DNA from: Yersinia aldovae ATCC 35236 | GTDB lineage: Bacteria; Pseudomonadota; Gammaproteobacteria; Enterobacterales; Enterobacteriaceae | DNA length: 64,000 nt | Assembly: GCF_000173735.1 (NCBI RefSeq) | Contig: NZ_ACCB01000002.1 | Span: 124,001-188,000 of the forward strand | Direction: 5' to 3' | Part shown: positions 19,737 through 29,267 of the stretch, piece after piece | How positions within the stretch are numbered: position 1 is the first letter of the stretch | Layout: each line of letters opens with the position of its first letter | Notes under the pieces: generated by a model | What the model saw: only the letters and a program-made list of their open reading frames with translations | Told to the model about the DNA's origin: nothing | Database searches by the model: none | Program-made: the position numbers and the translations under genes

Positions 19737-19789
19737 AACCTTCAGCCCCGACACTGGACAGCCCGCTTAAGTATCGGGACCTGAAGGTT
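19737..19789 (-). promoter_or_regulatory. Stem-loop between mglB and mglA
   Basis: Arms AACCTTCAG (19737-19745) and CTGAAGGTT (19781-19789) are perfectly complementary, with further pairing inside (CCCGACA against TATCGGGA). By comparison with other binding-protein operons this should protect the 3' end of the mglB message and partly stop transcription, so that MglB is made in excess over MglA and MglC. Confidence 0.65.
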
Positions 19790-19839
19790 AATATTTATTT
19801 CCTACCCATTGTTCTTGGGCATCTAGCAAATATCGACCG

Positions 19840-20832
19840 CTATTTAGTAAATTCAGCCAGGTTATCTTTATCAACACCAACGTATGGAATACGTACAATT
19901 TTGTTGTCGATTTTCCAGGTGGTGCCTTCAGCAGCAGGTTTGCCGGCCGCCAGGTTTTTAGCCAGATCAAAGGTCGCTTTCGCCTGATTGTTGGCATCAT
20001 TTAGAACAGTACCGGCCATTTTACCTGATTTCACCAGAGCCAGAGCTTCTGGTAAGGCATCCACACCAAACACTGGAATGCTGGCTTTGTTATGCGCTTT
20101 CAACGCTTCAACTGCGCCCATTGCCATAGCATCGTTATTGGCAATAACCACTTCGATTTTGTTTGCATTCGGGCCAGACAACCAGGCATCCATCTTATCT
20201 TTGGCTTGTGCGGTATCCCACATTGCAGTATCTAGCTGCAACTGCTGCGTTGGAATACCTTTCTCGTTAAGGGTCTTGATGACATAAGTAGTACGAGCTT
20301 CAGCATCTGGGTGGCCCGGCTCACCTTTCAACAGCACAAATTGAATTTTGCCATCTTTGTTCAGATCCCAATTTGGATTGGCCTGCCAATGTTTGGCGAT
20401 CAACTCCCCCTGAATAACGCCAGATTCTTTGGAGTCAGTACCGACATAATAAGCTTTGTCGTAGCTATCAAGCGCCTTGCGTGAAGGTTCTTTGTTATAG
20501 AACACGATTGGGACATCGTTTGCGCGGGCTTTATCAATAACCACTGGCGCTGCTGCCGGGTCAACCAGGTTGATTGCCAGCGCTTTTACGCCTTTAGCCA
20601 GCAACACGTCAATTTGATCGTTTTGCTTGGATTGGTCATTCTGGGAGTCGTTCATCAGCAGGGTAACGTCAGGGGATGCTTTAGCATCTTTCTCAATAGC
20701 TTTACGTACCACGGACATAAAGTTGTCATCATACTTATAAATAGTGACACCAATACGGGTATCAGCTTGAGCAACCGCGCCAAACATCATGCTGGCAGCC
20801 AGGGTTGCTAATGTGAAAACCTTCTTATTCAT
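19840..20832 (-). CDS. mglB: MglB, D-galactose-binding periplasmic protein
   Basis: Protein of 330 residues (E. coli MglB is 332). It has a clear signal peptide, [23 protein letters not shown], cut before DTRIG. The fold is periplasmic binding protein type 1, with a C-terminal DNLAEFTK. It binds galactose and glucose for the MglAC importer and, in enterobacteria, also serves as the ligand for chemotaxis through Trg. A GGAG site lies six bases before the ATG. It is the first gene of the operon, behind a CRP site and a gal operator. Confidence 0.96.
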   Translation of the reverse strand: MNKKVFTLATLAASMMFGAVAQADTRIGVTIYKYDDNFMSVVRKAIEKDAKASPDVTLLMNDSQNDQSKQNDQIDVLLAKGVKALAINLVDPAAAPVVIDKARANDVPIVFYNKEPSRKALDSYDKAYYVGTDSKESGVIQGELIAKHWQANPNWDLNKDGKIQFVLLKGEPGHPDAEARTTYVIKTLNEKGIPTQQLQLDTAMWDTAQAKDKMDAWLSGPNANKIEVVIANNDAMAMGAVEALKAHNKASIPVFGVDALPEALALVKSGKMAGTVLNDANNQAKATFDLAKNLAAGKPAAEGTTWKIDNKIVRIPYVGVDKDNLAEFTK

Positions 20833-20947
20833 TTGTATCTCCGGGTTTATGTAGGGTTGTACAGGGTGATGTTTTTATCCGGCAACTGATGACATATTGA
20901 TACATTAAGGTAGAAAACCACTAGAGCATAGACGTGGCGTTGTTAAG

Positions 20948-20971
20948 AATCTGTGAATTTTCTCACAGATT
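20948..20971. promoter_or_regulatory. CRP binding site upstream of mglB
   Basis: AATCTGTGA and TCACAGATT form a perfect palindrome around a six-base centre, an ideal TGTGA-N6-TCACA CRP site. It lies about 125 bases before mglB, where E. coli also has its activator site. It abuts the gal operator. Confidence 0.88.
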
Positions 20972-20985
20972 GAAAACGGTTACAC
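20970..20985. promoter_or_regulatory. GalS/GalR operator upstream of mglB
   Basis: On the minus strand the site reads GTGTAACCGTTTTCAA and fits the gal operator consensus GTGNAANCGNTTNCAC except at the last position. It touches the CRP site, so repressor binding would block CRP-dependent activation. The gene for the probable repressor, galS, is adjacent. Confidence 0.8.
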
Positions 20986-21001
20986 AAGAATAAATTCCGA
21001 A

Positions 21002-22039
21002 CTAGTGAGCGATACCACAATTTGCGACAGAATGACGCGGCACTAATGTGGGTTGAAAACAATAAGCAGCATGTGGATCAGATTCACGACTTGCCCCATC
21101 CAGAGCCAGTTCGGTAGCTAAAGTCGCCATAGAAACAATGGGATAACGCACTGTAGTCAGATTGGGGCTGGTATAGTGAGCAATGGGGATGTCATCGAAC
21201 CCCACCAGCGAGAACTGCTCCGGAACGCTAATACCGTTTTCCTTCAGCACTGCCAAGGCGCCAGCAGCCATTGAGTCGTTATAGGCAAACACCGCACTGA
21301 GCTGTAAATTGCGCCCCAGTAGGTCAATCATGGCACGCTCGCCCCCAACCAAATCAGGCGTACCCCATGCACGCCAACTCTCTGGCGCAGTGATGCCTGC
21401 CTCTTTAAGAGCATTCAGGTAACCGCACTGACGTTGAATGACATCATCGATAGGGTGATTGGAACCGAGGAAACCAATACGCTGATGGCCTTTTTTGAGC
21501 AGCAGACGACACGCCATTTGCGCACCGCTAACATTGTCTAATCCGACACAACGGTGCTCAAATCCGGGAATAATTCGATTAATCAGAACCATACCGGGAA
21601 CTTGCTCTAAAAAGGCAATTAACTCGCGGTTACTCAAAGCCTTAGCGTGAACTACCAGGGCATTGCAGCGTTGACGCAGCAACACCTCGATAGCATGGCG
21701 TTCTTTGTCTGCCTGGTGATAGCTATTACCGATTAACAGATATTTTTGATGCCGCTGTGCCACAGTGTCTACCGCTTTCACCAATGCACCAAAAAAGGGA
21801 TCAGACACATCCATCACCACCACACCGATCGTATCGCTACTTTGAGTGGCCAATGCCTGTGCATTAGCATTAGGGCGGTAGTCCAGCTCTGACACCGCCT
21901 TCAGCACCGCAGCTCGAGTTTCTGGTCGGATAGAGGCGCTGTTATTAAGCACTCTTGATACTGTGGCCAGCGAAACGCCCGCCCGTGAGGCCACATCGCG
22001 AATAGTTATACTGTTTCCAGCTGAATACAAAGCGGCCAT
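21002..22039 (-). CDS. galS: GalS, LacI-family galactose repressor
   Basis: Protein of 345 residues (E. coli GalS is 346). It has an N-terminal LacI helix-turn-helix ([23 protein letters not shown]), hinge region [13 protein letters not shown], and a periplasmic-binding-protein-like sensor with [12 protein letters not shown]. It should repress mglBAC and itself and release DNA when galactose is bound. The ten residues before ITIRDV are longer than in E. coli, but no closer ATG exists. It sits in the same order as in E. coli (mglC-A-B-galS-yeiB-folE). Confidence 0.93.
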   Translation of the reverse strand: MAALYSAGNSITIRDVASRAGVSLATVSRVLNNSASIRPETRAAVLKAVSELDYRPNANAQALATQSSDTIGVVVMDVSDPFFGALVKAVDTVAQRHQKYLLIGNSYHQADKERHAIEVLLRQRCNALVVHAKALSNRELIAFLEQVPGMVLINRIIPGFEHRCVGLDNVSGAQMACRLLLKKGHQRIGFLGSNHPIDDVIQRQCGYLNALKEAGITAPESWRAWGTPDLVGGERAMIDLLGRNLQLSAVFAYNDSMAAGALAVLKENGISVPEQFSLVGFDDIPIAHYTSPNLTTVRYPIVSMATLATELALDGASRESDPHAAYCFQPTLVPRHSVANCGIAH

Positions 22040-22142
22040 GACCTTATCCTGTGTCTTATTTTGTCAATAAGTCGCCATGCATATGTTGAGCACAACCTGT
22101 CATGGCAGGTGGCCTATCCTACCCAGTTTGTTGAGATTTCCA

Positions 22143-22177
22143 CGTGAAATACGTCACAAGAAAGAAAACGTTTACAT
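22143..22177. promoter_or_regulatory. CRP-like site and gal operator upstream of galS
   Basis: CGTGA-AATACG-TCACA at 22143-22158 matches the CRP consensus except for one base. Immediately next, AAGAAAACGTTTACAT at 22162-22177 matches 13 of 16 positions of the gal operator. The pair repeats the arrangement seen before mglB and implies autoregulation of galS. Confidence 0.6.
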
Positions 22178-22221
22178 ACAAATTTGCAACCCGCCAGACC
22201 ACTTTCACTTTACAGTGTTAT

Positions 22222-23397
22222 TCATAGCTTAGTGTTACGAGGTTGTAACGATTGACCGCAGGCATAGGCGGTCAGTTTACGCCACAGCCACTCCACTGGG
22301 CCCTGAGTAAAATAGCGCAGCCAAAGCAGTGAAAAAATCACGTTGCACAGCCAGACCAGCGGAACAACCGCTAACAGTTGTAAACGATCCAGCTGCTGAT
22401 ATAAGCCGAAGTGATAGAAGATCAGCGTACATAGCAATGTCTGCAATAAATAATTGCTCAATGCCATGCGGCCAACCTGTGCCAGCCAATGGCTGACGCA
22501 CCAGCGCGATAATGTTGGCCAGAAGCCATAAAGTAAGGCCAGATAGCCTACCGCCTGCAAGGGTGCGCCAAGCTCACGCGGTACTTGTAGCAAAAAACCG
22601 GCCCAGCGGAAATCCCATCCGACCATCCATTGCAGCGCCACACCCGGTATTTGGATAACTAATGAAAGCGGTATCAAACAGGCGGCCAACAAACGGTAAT
22701 GACGCAGACTGAATTCGCCACGTAACCAACCACAACGCATCAGCCCGGCCCCCAATAGCATTGAACCCGCCAGTTCCCAGCCATATTGTGCGCCGATAGC
22801 AATCAAATTGGATGACAATAGATCGAGCCGGTTTTTCCAGGCTTCAACCCCACCTTGTAATTTCCAGAATTGCTCATATTGCAAATCAGCCGGCCCCGGT
22901 TGCCAGAAACGGCCCGGCTCCCCGCTGGTGACAAACCCCAGCAGCAATAATACCGCCACCCCGAGTAAATAAAGCACCGCCCCGGTGCGTAATAAGCTGG
23001 CTGCATCTTTGGCATCACGAATCATTCGCCAACATACCAGGCCAATTAACCCATAAGCGAACAGTATGTCTCCATCCCAAAAGAAGATGCCGTGGATTAA
23101 TCCCAGCAACAACAAGATAGAAAGCCGCGCCCTAATCCAGCCTTTACCACGTTTAAGCAGCAGCTCCAGACCGGCACCAAATAAGATAGCAAAAATAGAC
23201 AGAAACTTGGCTTGCGCGACGATATCAAGAATGGCCCACGTCCAGCTATCAGACACAGAAGGCAGACCAAGGTAAGCGGGATTAAGATAAGCGGCTTTTG
23301 GTAAGCCAAAGGCACTGATATTGAGCAGCAAAATGCCAAGGATGGCCAGCCCTCGCGCACTGTCTAACGTTGCGATGCGTTGACGCATACCCGACAT
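22222..23397 (-). CDS. yeiB: YeiB-family inner membrane protein (DUF418)
   Basis: Protein of 391 residues (E. coli YeiB is 385). It starts with the family signature RIATLDSARGLAILGILLLNI and has about nine membrane helices. The C-terminal DUF418 part includes GRMALSNYLLQTLLCTLIFY. The family is related to membrane acyltransferases, but no substrate is established. It lies between galS and folE as in E. coli, about 60 bases after folE on the same strand, and is probably co-transcribed with it. Confidence 0.9.
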   Translation of the reverse strand: MSGMRQRIATLDSARGLAILGILLLNISAFGLPKAAYLNPAYLGLPSVSDSWTWAILDIVAQAKFLSIFAILFGAGLELLLKRGKGWIRARLSILLLLGLIHGIFFWDGDILFAYGLIGLVCWRMIRDAKDAASLLRTGAVLYLLGVAVLLLLGFVTSGEPGRFWQPGPADLQYEQFWKLQGGVEAWKNRLDLLSSNLIAIGAQYGWELAGSMLLGAGLMRCGWLRGEFSLRHYRLLAACLIPLSLVIQIPGVALQWMVGWDFRWAGFLLQVPRELGAPLQAVGYLALLYGFWPTLSRWCVSHWLAQVGRMALSNYLLQTLLCTLIFYHFGLYQQLDRLQLLAVVPLVWLCNVIFSLLWLRYFTQGPVEWLWRKLTAYACGQSLQPRNTKL

Positions 23398-23458
23398 CCT
23401 GTATTAGGGGCACCCATTGGTGCCCGCTCTGGCAAAAGGCTAATTAGCCGTTGTAGTG

Positions 23459-24121
23459 TTAGCTATTATGACGAACAGCGCGCAGGAACTCCTGGCGAGT
23501 ATTCTGGCTGGATTTAAACAACCCGCCTAACGATGTTGTTGTGGTCGCACTGGTTGCATCGCGGATGCCGCGTGCTTTGACACAATAATGTACCGCATCA
23601 ATGGAAACAGCGACATTATTTGTCCCTAACAAGGTCTGCAACGCCAACAGGATTTGCTGTGTCAGCCGCTCTTGGACTTGTGGGCGCTGGGCGAAAAACT
23701 GCACGATACGGTTGATTTTAGATAAGCCAATCACACTGTCTTTCGGAATATAGGCCACAGTAGCTTTACCGTCGATGGTGACAAAATGATGCTCACAAGT
23801 GCTGGTCAACGTGATATCTCGCACCGTCACCATCTCATCAACCTTCATTTTATTCTGGATCAGTGTGATTTTAGGGAAATTTTCGTAATCCAGTCCAGAG
23901 AAAATCTCATCAACATACATCTTGGCAATACGTCTTGGTGTATCGGCCAGGCTATCGTCAGATAAATCAAGATTCAACAATTGCATGACTTGCGTCATAT
24001 GTTCCTGAATCCGGGTCTTGCGCGTTTGTGCATCTAATTCTTGTTTGCGCAATGGGGTTTCAAGGCCACGGGCCAGCAGTGCTTCATGAACCAACTCGGC
24101 TTCTTTACTTAGCGATGACAT
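23459..24121 (-). CDS. folE: GTP cyclohydrolase I
   Basis: Protein of 220 residues (E. coli FolE is 222). It turns GTP into 7,8-dihydroneopterin triphosphate, the first step of folate synthesis. The zinc ligands are visible in TSTCEHHF and HYCVKARG, and the substrate pocket in [12 protein letters not shown] longer frame begins at a TTG at 24133, but ATG at 24121 is chosen: it gives the family N-terminus [23 protein letters not shown] and has GGAG eight bases upstream. Confidence 0.96.
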   Translation of the reverse strand: MSSLSKEAELVHEALLARGLETPLRKQELDAQTRKTRIQEHMTQVMQLLNLDLSDDSLADTPRRIAKMYVDEIFSGLDYENFPKITLIQNKMKVDEMVTVRDITLTSTCEHHFVTIDGKATVAYIPKDSVIGLSKINRIVQFFAQRPQVQERLTQQILLALQTLLGTNNVAVSIDAVHYCVKARGIRDATSATTTTSLGGLFKSSQNTRQEFLRAVRHNS

Positions 24122-24314
24122 TCTTTTCTCCAACAGGCGTACGCGTCCGAACAGATAAACATGATGTAGATCACGTTCGGATTTTGCTCCCCACTGTAGT
24201 GGAGAGCAAAATGATTATCCAGTGATTGTTCTCCATCGCAGGCAGATATTCAAAGTGCTTTTTTCTCATAATAAGATGAAATAACTGCATCTGCGGCACC
24301 GCTCCCCCTCTCAA

Positions 24315-25466
24315 TCAGCCGATAGCGGCTTCACAGGTGCGGGCTGGCGTTTTAATCACCAGGCCACCGGCGATGATCAGCGCTACCACTGCGACATACA
24401 ATGCAGGCTCCAGCCGATGAGTCAATGCTGTCGATGTGGCAGATAACAGCGGGCCGACTAACTGCCCGATGGCATAACCTGTGGTTAGCAAACCCGCCAT
24501 ATAACGGGTGTGATCGGGTGCCAGCTCACGGCCATGCTGTAATGAAAGTTGCACCACACTGAGGAAGCCGCCACCAGTCAGCAACGCGCCCAGAACCAGC
24601 CCGTTCACCCCAGGCACCCATTCAGCACACAACACACCCAATGCCTGAACCCACAGCGTCAATGCCAGACGTGTCTGTGATGTCAGCCGATGGCGGGTTG
24701 CAATACCGAGCATAATACCAATCACCGCCGCCCCACCAAACACTGGCCAGACAAACTGGGCAAATAGGCTATCCGGGAAACGAGCGCTTGCCATCTGCGA
24801 TAAAAAGGTTGCCGGTAAGATATAGCCAAAGCCCGCCAGACTGTAGCTCCACACCAACCGTTTCAGCGCGGGTGTCAACGTCAGTGGGATGGCGGCAATA
24901 TACGGTCGATGTAACTCACCACTACGCGGCAGATTGATGCTAATGGCCGCAATAATAATCAGCGCCAATACGCCATAAACGCCCCATGCTTGGGCTGCTG
25001 ATAGGCCATAGTTATGAATCGTCACAGCCAACATACCGCTAATGAATATTCCAGCCCCCGGCCCCGCGAAAACTGCGGCGCTGAGTGCCGGGCGACCAAA
25101 ATGCGCCAATCGTTCATTGGTCCAGGCCGCGATCAATACCATCGACCAACCACTGGCCCAGCCGATAGCAAAACGCACCACACCATGCCACCACAGCCCA
25201 TCTACCAGCGCAGATAGCAATGTTAATGTTACCGCCCCCCACAAGCCTAGCCATAAACGGCGCTCGACATGGCGGCTGGCCCGCATGGCATCAAAAGCAC
25301 CAAACAGATATCCCAGATAATTAAACGCCGCGACCAGCCCCGCGCCAGTCAGAGTGAATTGATGCTCTGCAATCATCAACGGTACTTGTGGTGTAAACGC
25401 AAAACGGCCAATACCCATTGCTACTACCAATGCCAAAAAACCACTTAATGCGATTCTTAATGCCAT
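24315..25466 (-). CDS. YbfB/YjiJ-family MFS transporter
   Basis: Protein of 383 residues with 12 predicted membrane helices. The opening MGIGRFAFTPQVPLMIAEHQFTLTGAGLVAAFNYLGYLFGA matches the YbfB/YjiJ group of major facilitator transporters. The substrate is unknown. It is divergent from a LysR regulator gene (137 bases between starts), which may control it. It is not preceded by another gene on its strand and is followed by folE 190 bases away. Confidence 0.85.
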   Translation of the reverse strand: MALRIALSGFLALVVAMGIGRFAFTPQVPLMIAEHQFTLTGAGLVAAFNYLGYLFGAFDAMRASRHVERRLWLGLWGAVTLTLLSALVDGLWWHGVVRFAIGWASGWSMVLIAAWTNERLAHFGRPALSAAVFAGPGAGIFISGMLAVTIHNYGLSAAQAWGVYGVLALIIIAAISINLPRSGELHRPYIAAIPLTLTPALKRLVWSYSLAGFGYILPATFLSQMASARFPDSLFAQFVWPVFGGAAVIGIMLGIATRHRLTSQTRLALTLWVQALGVLCAEWVPGVNGLVLGALLTGGGFLSVVQLSLQHGRELAPDHTRYMAGLLTTGYAIGQLVGPLLSATSTALTHRLEPALYVAVVALIIAGGLVIKTPARTCEAAIG

Positions 25467-25602
25467 CTGCCCTGCCCATTGGTTGCTGTCAGCTCATTGC
25501 ACTGCCAGCCGGTGAAAAGAAAGTTGCCAATATCATGCCTGAGCATTAGAATCACAAAAAATGAATAATACTAACCAAGTTCATCACAAAAAGAGAACAG
25601 TT

Positions 25603-26472
25603 ATGGATCTGACCCAGCTGCGCATGTTTTGCTGCGTGGCAGAAACCGGTTCCGTTGCCCGAGCAGCGGAGCAGATGCACCGCGTCCCGTCAAACCTGAC
25701 GACACGCCTGCGCCAGCTTGAAATTGAGCTGGGTGCAGATCTATTCATTCGTGAAAAGCAGCGTCTGCGCCTGTCACCGATGGGGCATAACTTTCTCTGC
25801 TACGCCAACCGTATTCTGGCCCTGAGCGAAGAGGCAATGCGCATTACCCATGCCGGTGAACCGGCGGGTAATTTCCCGTTAGGCTCAATGGAAAGCACCG
25901 CAGCCACTCGCCTGCCCAACCTGCTCGCGGCATATCATCAGCGCTATCCCAAAGTCTCTTTGTCGCTAACCACAGGAACCTCCGGTGAAATCATCGAACA
26001 AGTCCGAGCCGGAACACTGGCGACAGCATTGGTTGATGGCCCGGTACAGCATGATGAACTGCACGGCTGCCGCTCTTTCGAAGAGCGATTAGTTATCATT
26101 TCCTGTCTGGATCATCTACCGATTAATCAAGCTCGTGATGCCGTGGATGAAACTCTGTTTGCCTTCCGCCCCAGTTGTTCATACCGATTGCGACTGGAAA
26201 GCTGGTTCCGACAGGCAGGCTGTATACCTGGGCATATCATGGAAATCCAGTCTTACCACGCTATGCTCGCTTGTGTGGCAAGTGGCGCGGGGTTGGCACT
26301 GATCCCGCATTCGGTATTGGCGCTGCTCCCCGGCCATGAGCGGGTAAAAGTGCATCACCTGCCACCCAATATTGCCGAGACAGCAACCTGGCTCATTTGG
26401 CGCAAGGATGCCTTTAGCCCTAATGTCCGCGCGTTAAAAGAGCTGATTATCGAACAAATTGAAACTCAGTGA
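25603..26472 (+). CDS. LysR-family transcriptional regulator (PtrR/YneJ-like)
   Basis: About 289 residues from ATG 25603. A frame extension to 25561 adds 14 residues outside the family. The N-terminal helix-turn-helix is DLTQLRMFCCVAETGSVARAAEQMHRVPSNLTTRLRQLEIELG, followed by a LysR substrate-binding domain. The HRVPSNLTTRLRQLE and FRPSCSYRLRLESWF stretches resemble the YneJ/PtrR subgroup. An AGAGA sequence lies upstream of the ATG. It is divergent from the MFS gene, its likely target, and 143 bases before frmA, which it might also affect. The effector is unknown. Confidence 0.85.
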   Translation: MDLTQLRMFCCVAETGSVARAAEQMHRVPSNLTTRLRQLEIELGADLFIREKQRLRLSPMGHNFLCYANRILALSEEAMRITHAGEPAGNFPLGSMESTAATRLPNLLAAYHQRYPKVSLSLTTGTSGEIIEQVRAGTLATALVDGPVQHDELHGCRSFEERLVIISCLDHLPINQARDAVDETLFAFRPSCSYRLRLESWFRQAGCIPGHIMEIQSYHAMLACVASGAGLALIPHSVLALLPGHERVKVHHLPPNIAETATWLIWRKDAFSPNVRALKELIIEQIETQ

Positions 26473-26581
26473 CTTACCTGACGGACAGCATCTTCTCGAC
26501 CATAATTTATACCGGTACTGTTGCTGACATCACAAACAGATATACGCAACAAATATGATACATAAAAACATATTTATATAA

Positions 26582-27769
<1,188 letters not shown>

Positions 27770-27789
27770 AGCAGGAAGGCAGACAACGC

Positions 27790-28632
27790 ATGAACACGTC
27801 ACTTGAACTTCTCGAAGAGCACCGGATGTTTGGCGGGTGGCAGCAACGCTATCGCCATGCCGCCAGCAGCCTGAATTGCAATATGACCTTCAGCATCTAT
27901 CTGCCCCCCCTACGGGATGACAACCCGCCACCGGTGCTTTACTGGCTGTCGGGGCTAACCTGTAATGATGAAAATTTCACGCTAAAAGCTGGCGCGCAGC
28001 GGATCGCGGCAGAGTTGGGTCTGGTTCTGGTAATGCCAGATACCAGCCCACGTGGCGATGAGGTGCCAAATGACGAGGGCTACGATTTAGGTCAAGGGGC
28101 AGGATTTTACCTCAATGCAACCCAAGCGCCCTGGTCTGAGCATTTTCATATGTACGACTATATCAGTCAGGAATTGCCCGCATTGATTCGCCAGCATTTT
28201 AGTGTCAGTGATCGTCAATCTATTTGTGGCCATTCAATGGGCGGCCACGGGGCATTGATGTTAGCACTGCGTAACCCGCAGCAATATCAGTCGGCCTCTG
28301 CCTTTGCGCCGATAGTCAATCCGTGTCAGGTGCCTTGGGGCCGCAAAGCCTTTACTGCGTATTTGGGTACCGATGAGAGCCAGTGGTTGCAATATGATAG
28401 CTGCCACTTACTTATACATGCCCACACCCAACTGCCGATGCTGGTAGATCAAGGTGATAGTGATCAGTTTCTGGCAGACCAGTTACAACCGGCAAAATTA
28501 GCTGAATTGGCACGGCAACGCGATTGGCCACTGACACTTCGTATTCAGCCGGGTTATGACCATAGCTATTTTACCATAGCCACATTTATTGAAGATCATC
28601 TGCGTTTCCATGCGGAATACTTACATCGCTAA
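27790..28632 (+). CDS. frmB: S-formylglutathione hydrolase
   Basis: Protein of 280 residues (FrmB/FghA about 277), an esterase-D type alpha/beta hydrolase. The nucleophile is Ser149 in GHSMGG, and the C-terminal [16 protein letters not shown] carries the catalytic histidine. It releases formate and glutathione from S-formylglutathione, completing formaldehyde detoxification begun by FrmA. A GCAGGAAGG site precedes the ATG. A strong terminator follows, so frmA-frmB form a closed operon. Confidence 0.95.
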   Translation: MNTSLELLEEHRMFGGWQQRYRHAASSLNCNMTFSIYLPPLRDDNPPPVLYWLSGLTCNDENFTLKAGAQRIAAELGLVLVMPDTSPRGDEVPNDEGYDLGQGAGFYLNATQAPWSEHFHMYDYISQELPALIRQHFSVSDRQSICGHSMGGHGALMLALRNPQQYQSASAFAPIVNPCQVPWGRKAFTAYLGTDESQWLQYDSCHLLIHAHTQLPMLVDQGDSDQFLADQLQPAKLAELARQRDWPLTLRIQPGYDHSYFTIATFIEDHLRFHAEYLHR

Positions 28633-28670
28633 CGGATATAACTCAGCCGATCAACAATAATAGAAACCTT

Positions 28671-28698
28671 AAAGCCCCTTCGGGGGCTTTTTATTTTA
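28671..28698 (+). terminator. Terminator of frmA-frmB
   Basis: AAAGCCCC-TTCG-GGGGCTTT hairpin with a stable UUCG-type loop, followed by TTATTTTA. It ends the frm operon and marks the left edge of the AT-rich dar island. Confidence 0.92.
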
Positions 28699-28713
28699 TA
28701 GTAAATATAGAGA

Positions 28714-28734
28714 TTATTATCGTTACGATAATAA
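28714..28734. promoter_or_regulatory. 21-base palindrome upstream of darA (candidate operator)
   Basis: TTATTATCG-TTA-CGATAATAA is a perfect inverted repeat with nine-base arms, too AT-rich and lacking a T-tail to be a terminator. It lies about 160 bases before the precursor gene in its otherwise empty upstream region, so a regulator could bind here. No regulator gene is present in the cluster. Confidence 0.45.
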
Positions 28735-28894
28735 CTAATAATCCTTTAGTTTAAAAACATAATTAATAAATTATTATAAAAAGCATGATGAAAAAAACAT
28801 TGATAAAATCGGAGAAAAGAATTACAAATAAATGGCTCAATACTCACCGAGACTGAGCAACACAAAAAAGGAATAAACTTAAAAGGAGATTTAT

Positions 28895-29095
28895 ATGTTT
28901 ACTTCGAATCAATCAAATGAAAGAATAAATAACGCTCATTTAATGGCATTAAAGGCTAAATTAGAGTCGTTAGATGAATCATTTAAAAATAATACATTAC
29001 ATATAAGTGATAACGAAATAGAAAAAATAAAAAGTAATACTCTGCGAAGTAAAATAACAGCATGGAACTGGTCAAGAAGTTTTGCTGAAGAATAG
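28895..29095 (+). CDS. darA: Darobactin-type RiPP precursor peptide (core WNWSRSF)
   Basis: Peptide of 66 residues. The hydrophilic leader (about 56 residues, rich in Lys, Glu and Asn) is followed by ITAWNWSRSFAEE. The seven residues WNWSRSF correspond to the darobactin A core WNWSKSF with Arg for Lys at position 5, and ITA before the core and a short acidic tail after it also match DarA as I remember it. In darobactin the radical SAM enzyme DarE joins Trp1 to Trp3 through an ether and Trp3 to residue 5 through a C-C bond. The product blocks BamA of Gram-negative bacteria. AAAAGGAG lies six bases before the ATG. It is followed by transporter genes and darE. Confidence 0.93.
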   Translation: MFTSNQSNERINNAHLMALKAKLESLDESFKNNTLHISDNEIEKIKSNTLRSKITAWNWSRSFAEE

Positions 29096-29120
29096 AAAAA
29101 TGAACCATTCAGAAAATATT

Positions 29121-29151
29121 GGTTAGGCCATGAATAATTAATGGCCTAACC
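29121..29151 (+). terminator. Stem-loop between darA and darB (attenuator or RNA-processing hairpin)
   Basis: Perfect 11-base arms GGTTAGGCCAT (29121-29131) and ATGGCCTAACC (29141-29151) with a nine-base AT-rich loop, followed by TTGTTAC. It is a weak terminator by its tail. In RiPP operons such a hairpin lets the short precursor message outnumber the transporter and enzyme message. Confidence 0.6.
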
Positions 29152-29194
29152 TTGTTACACATAGCAGTAACAGTGAAAGCAATTCAACACACCT

Positions 29195-29267
29195 GATATG
29201 TTTCAATATGTAGGAAGGCAGAAACAAACGCATCCAACACACTTACATGTTTGAAATCATGGGCATA
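29195..29267. repeat. Internally deleted ERIC-like element before darB
   Basis: The left part (ATATGTTTCAATATGTAGGAAGGCAGAAAC) and right part (CGCATCCAACACACTTACATGTTTGAAATCATGGGCATA) match the two ends of the ERIC copies at 11402-11652, with about 55 central bases missing. The right end contains the first possible start codon of darB, so the repeat shaped the current start region. Confidence 0.6.
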
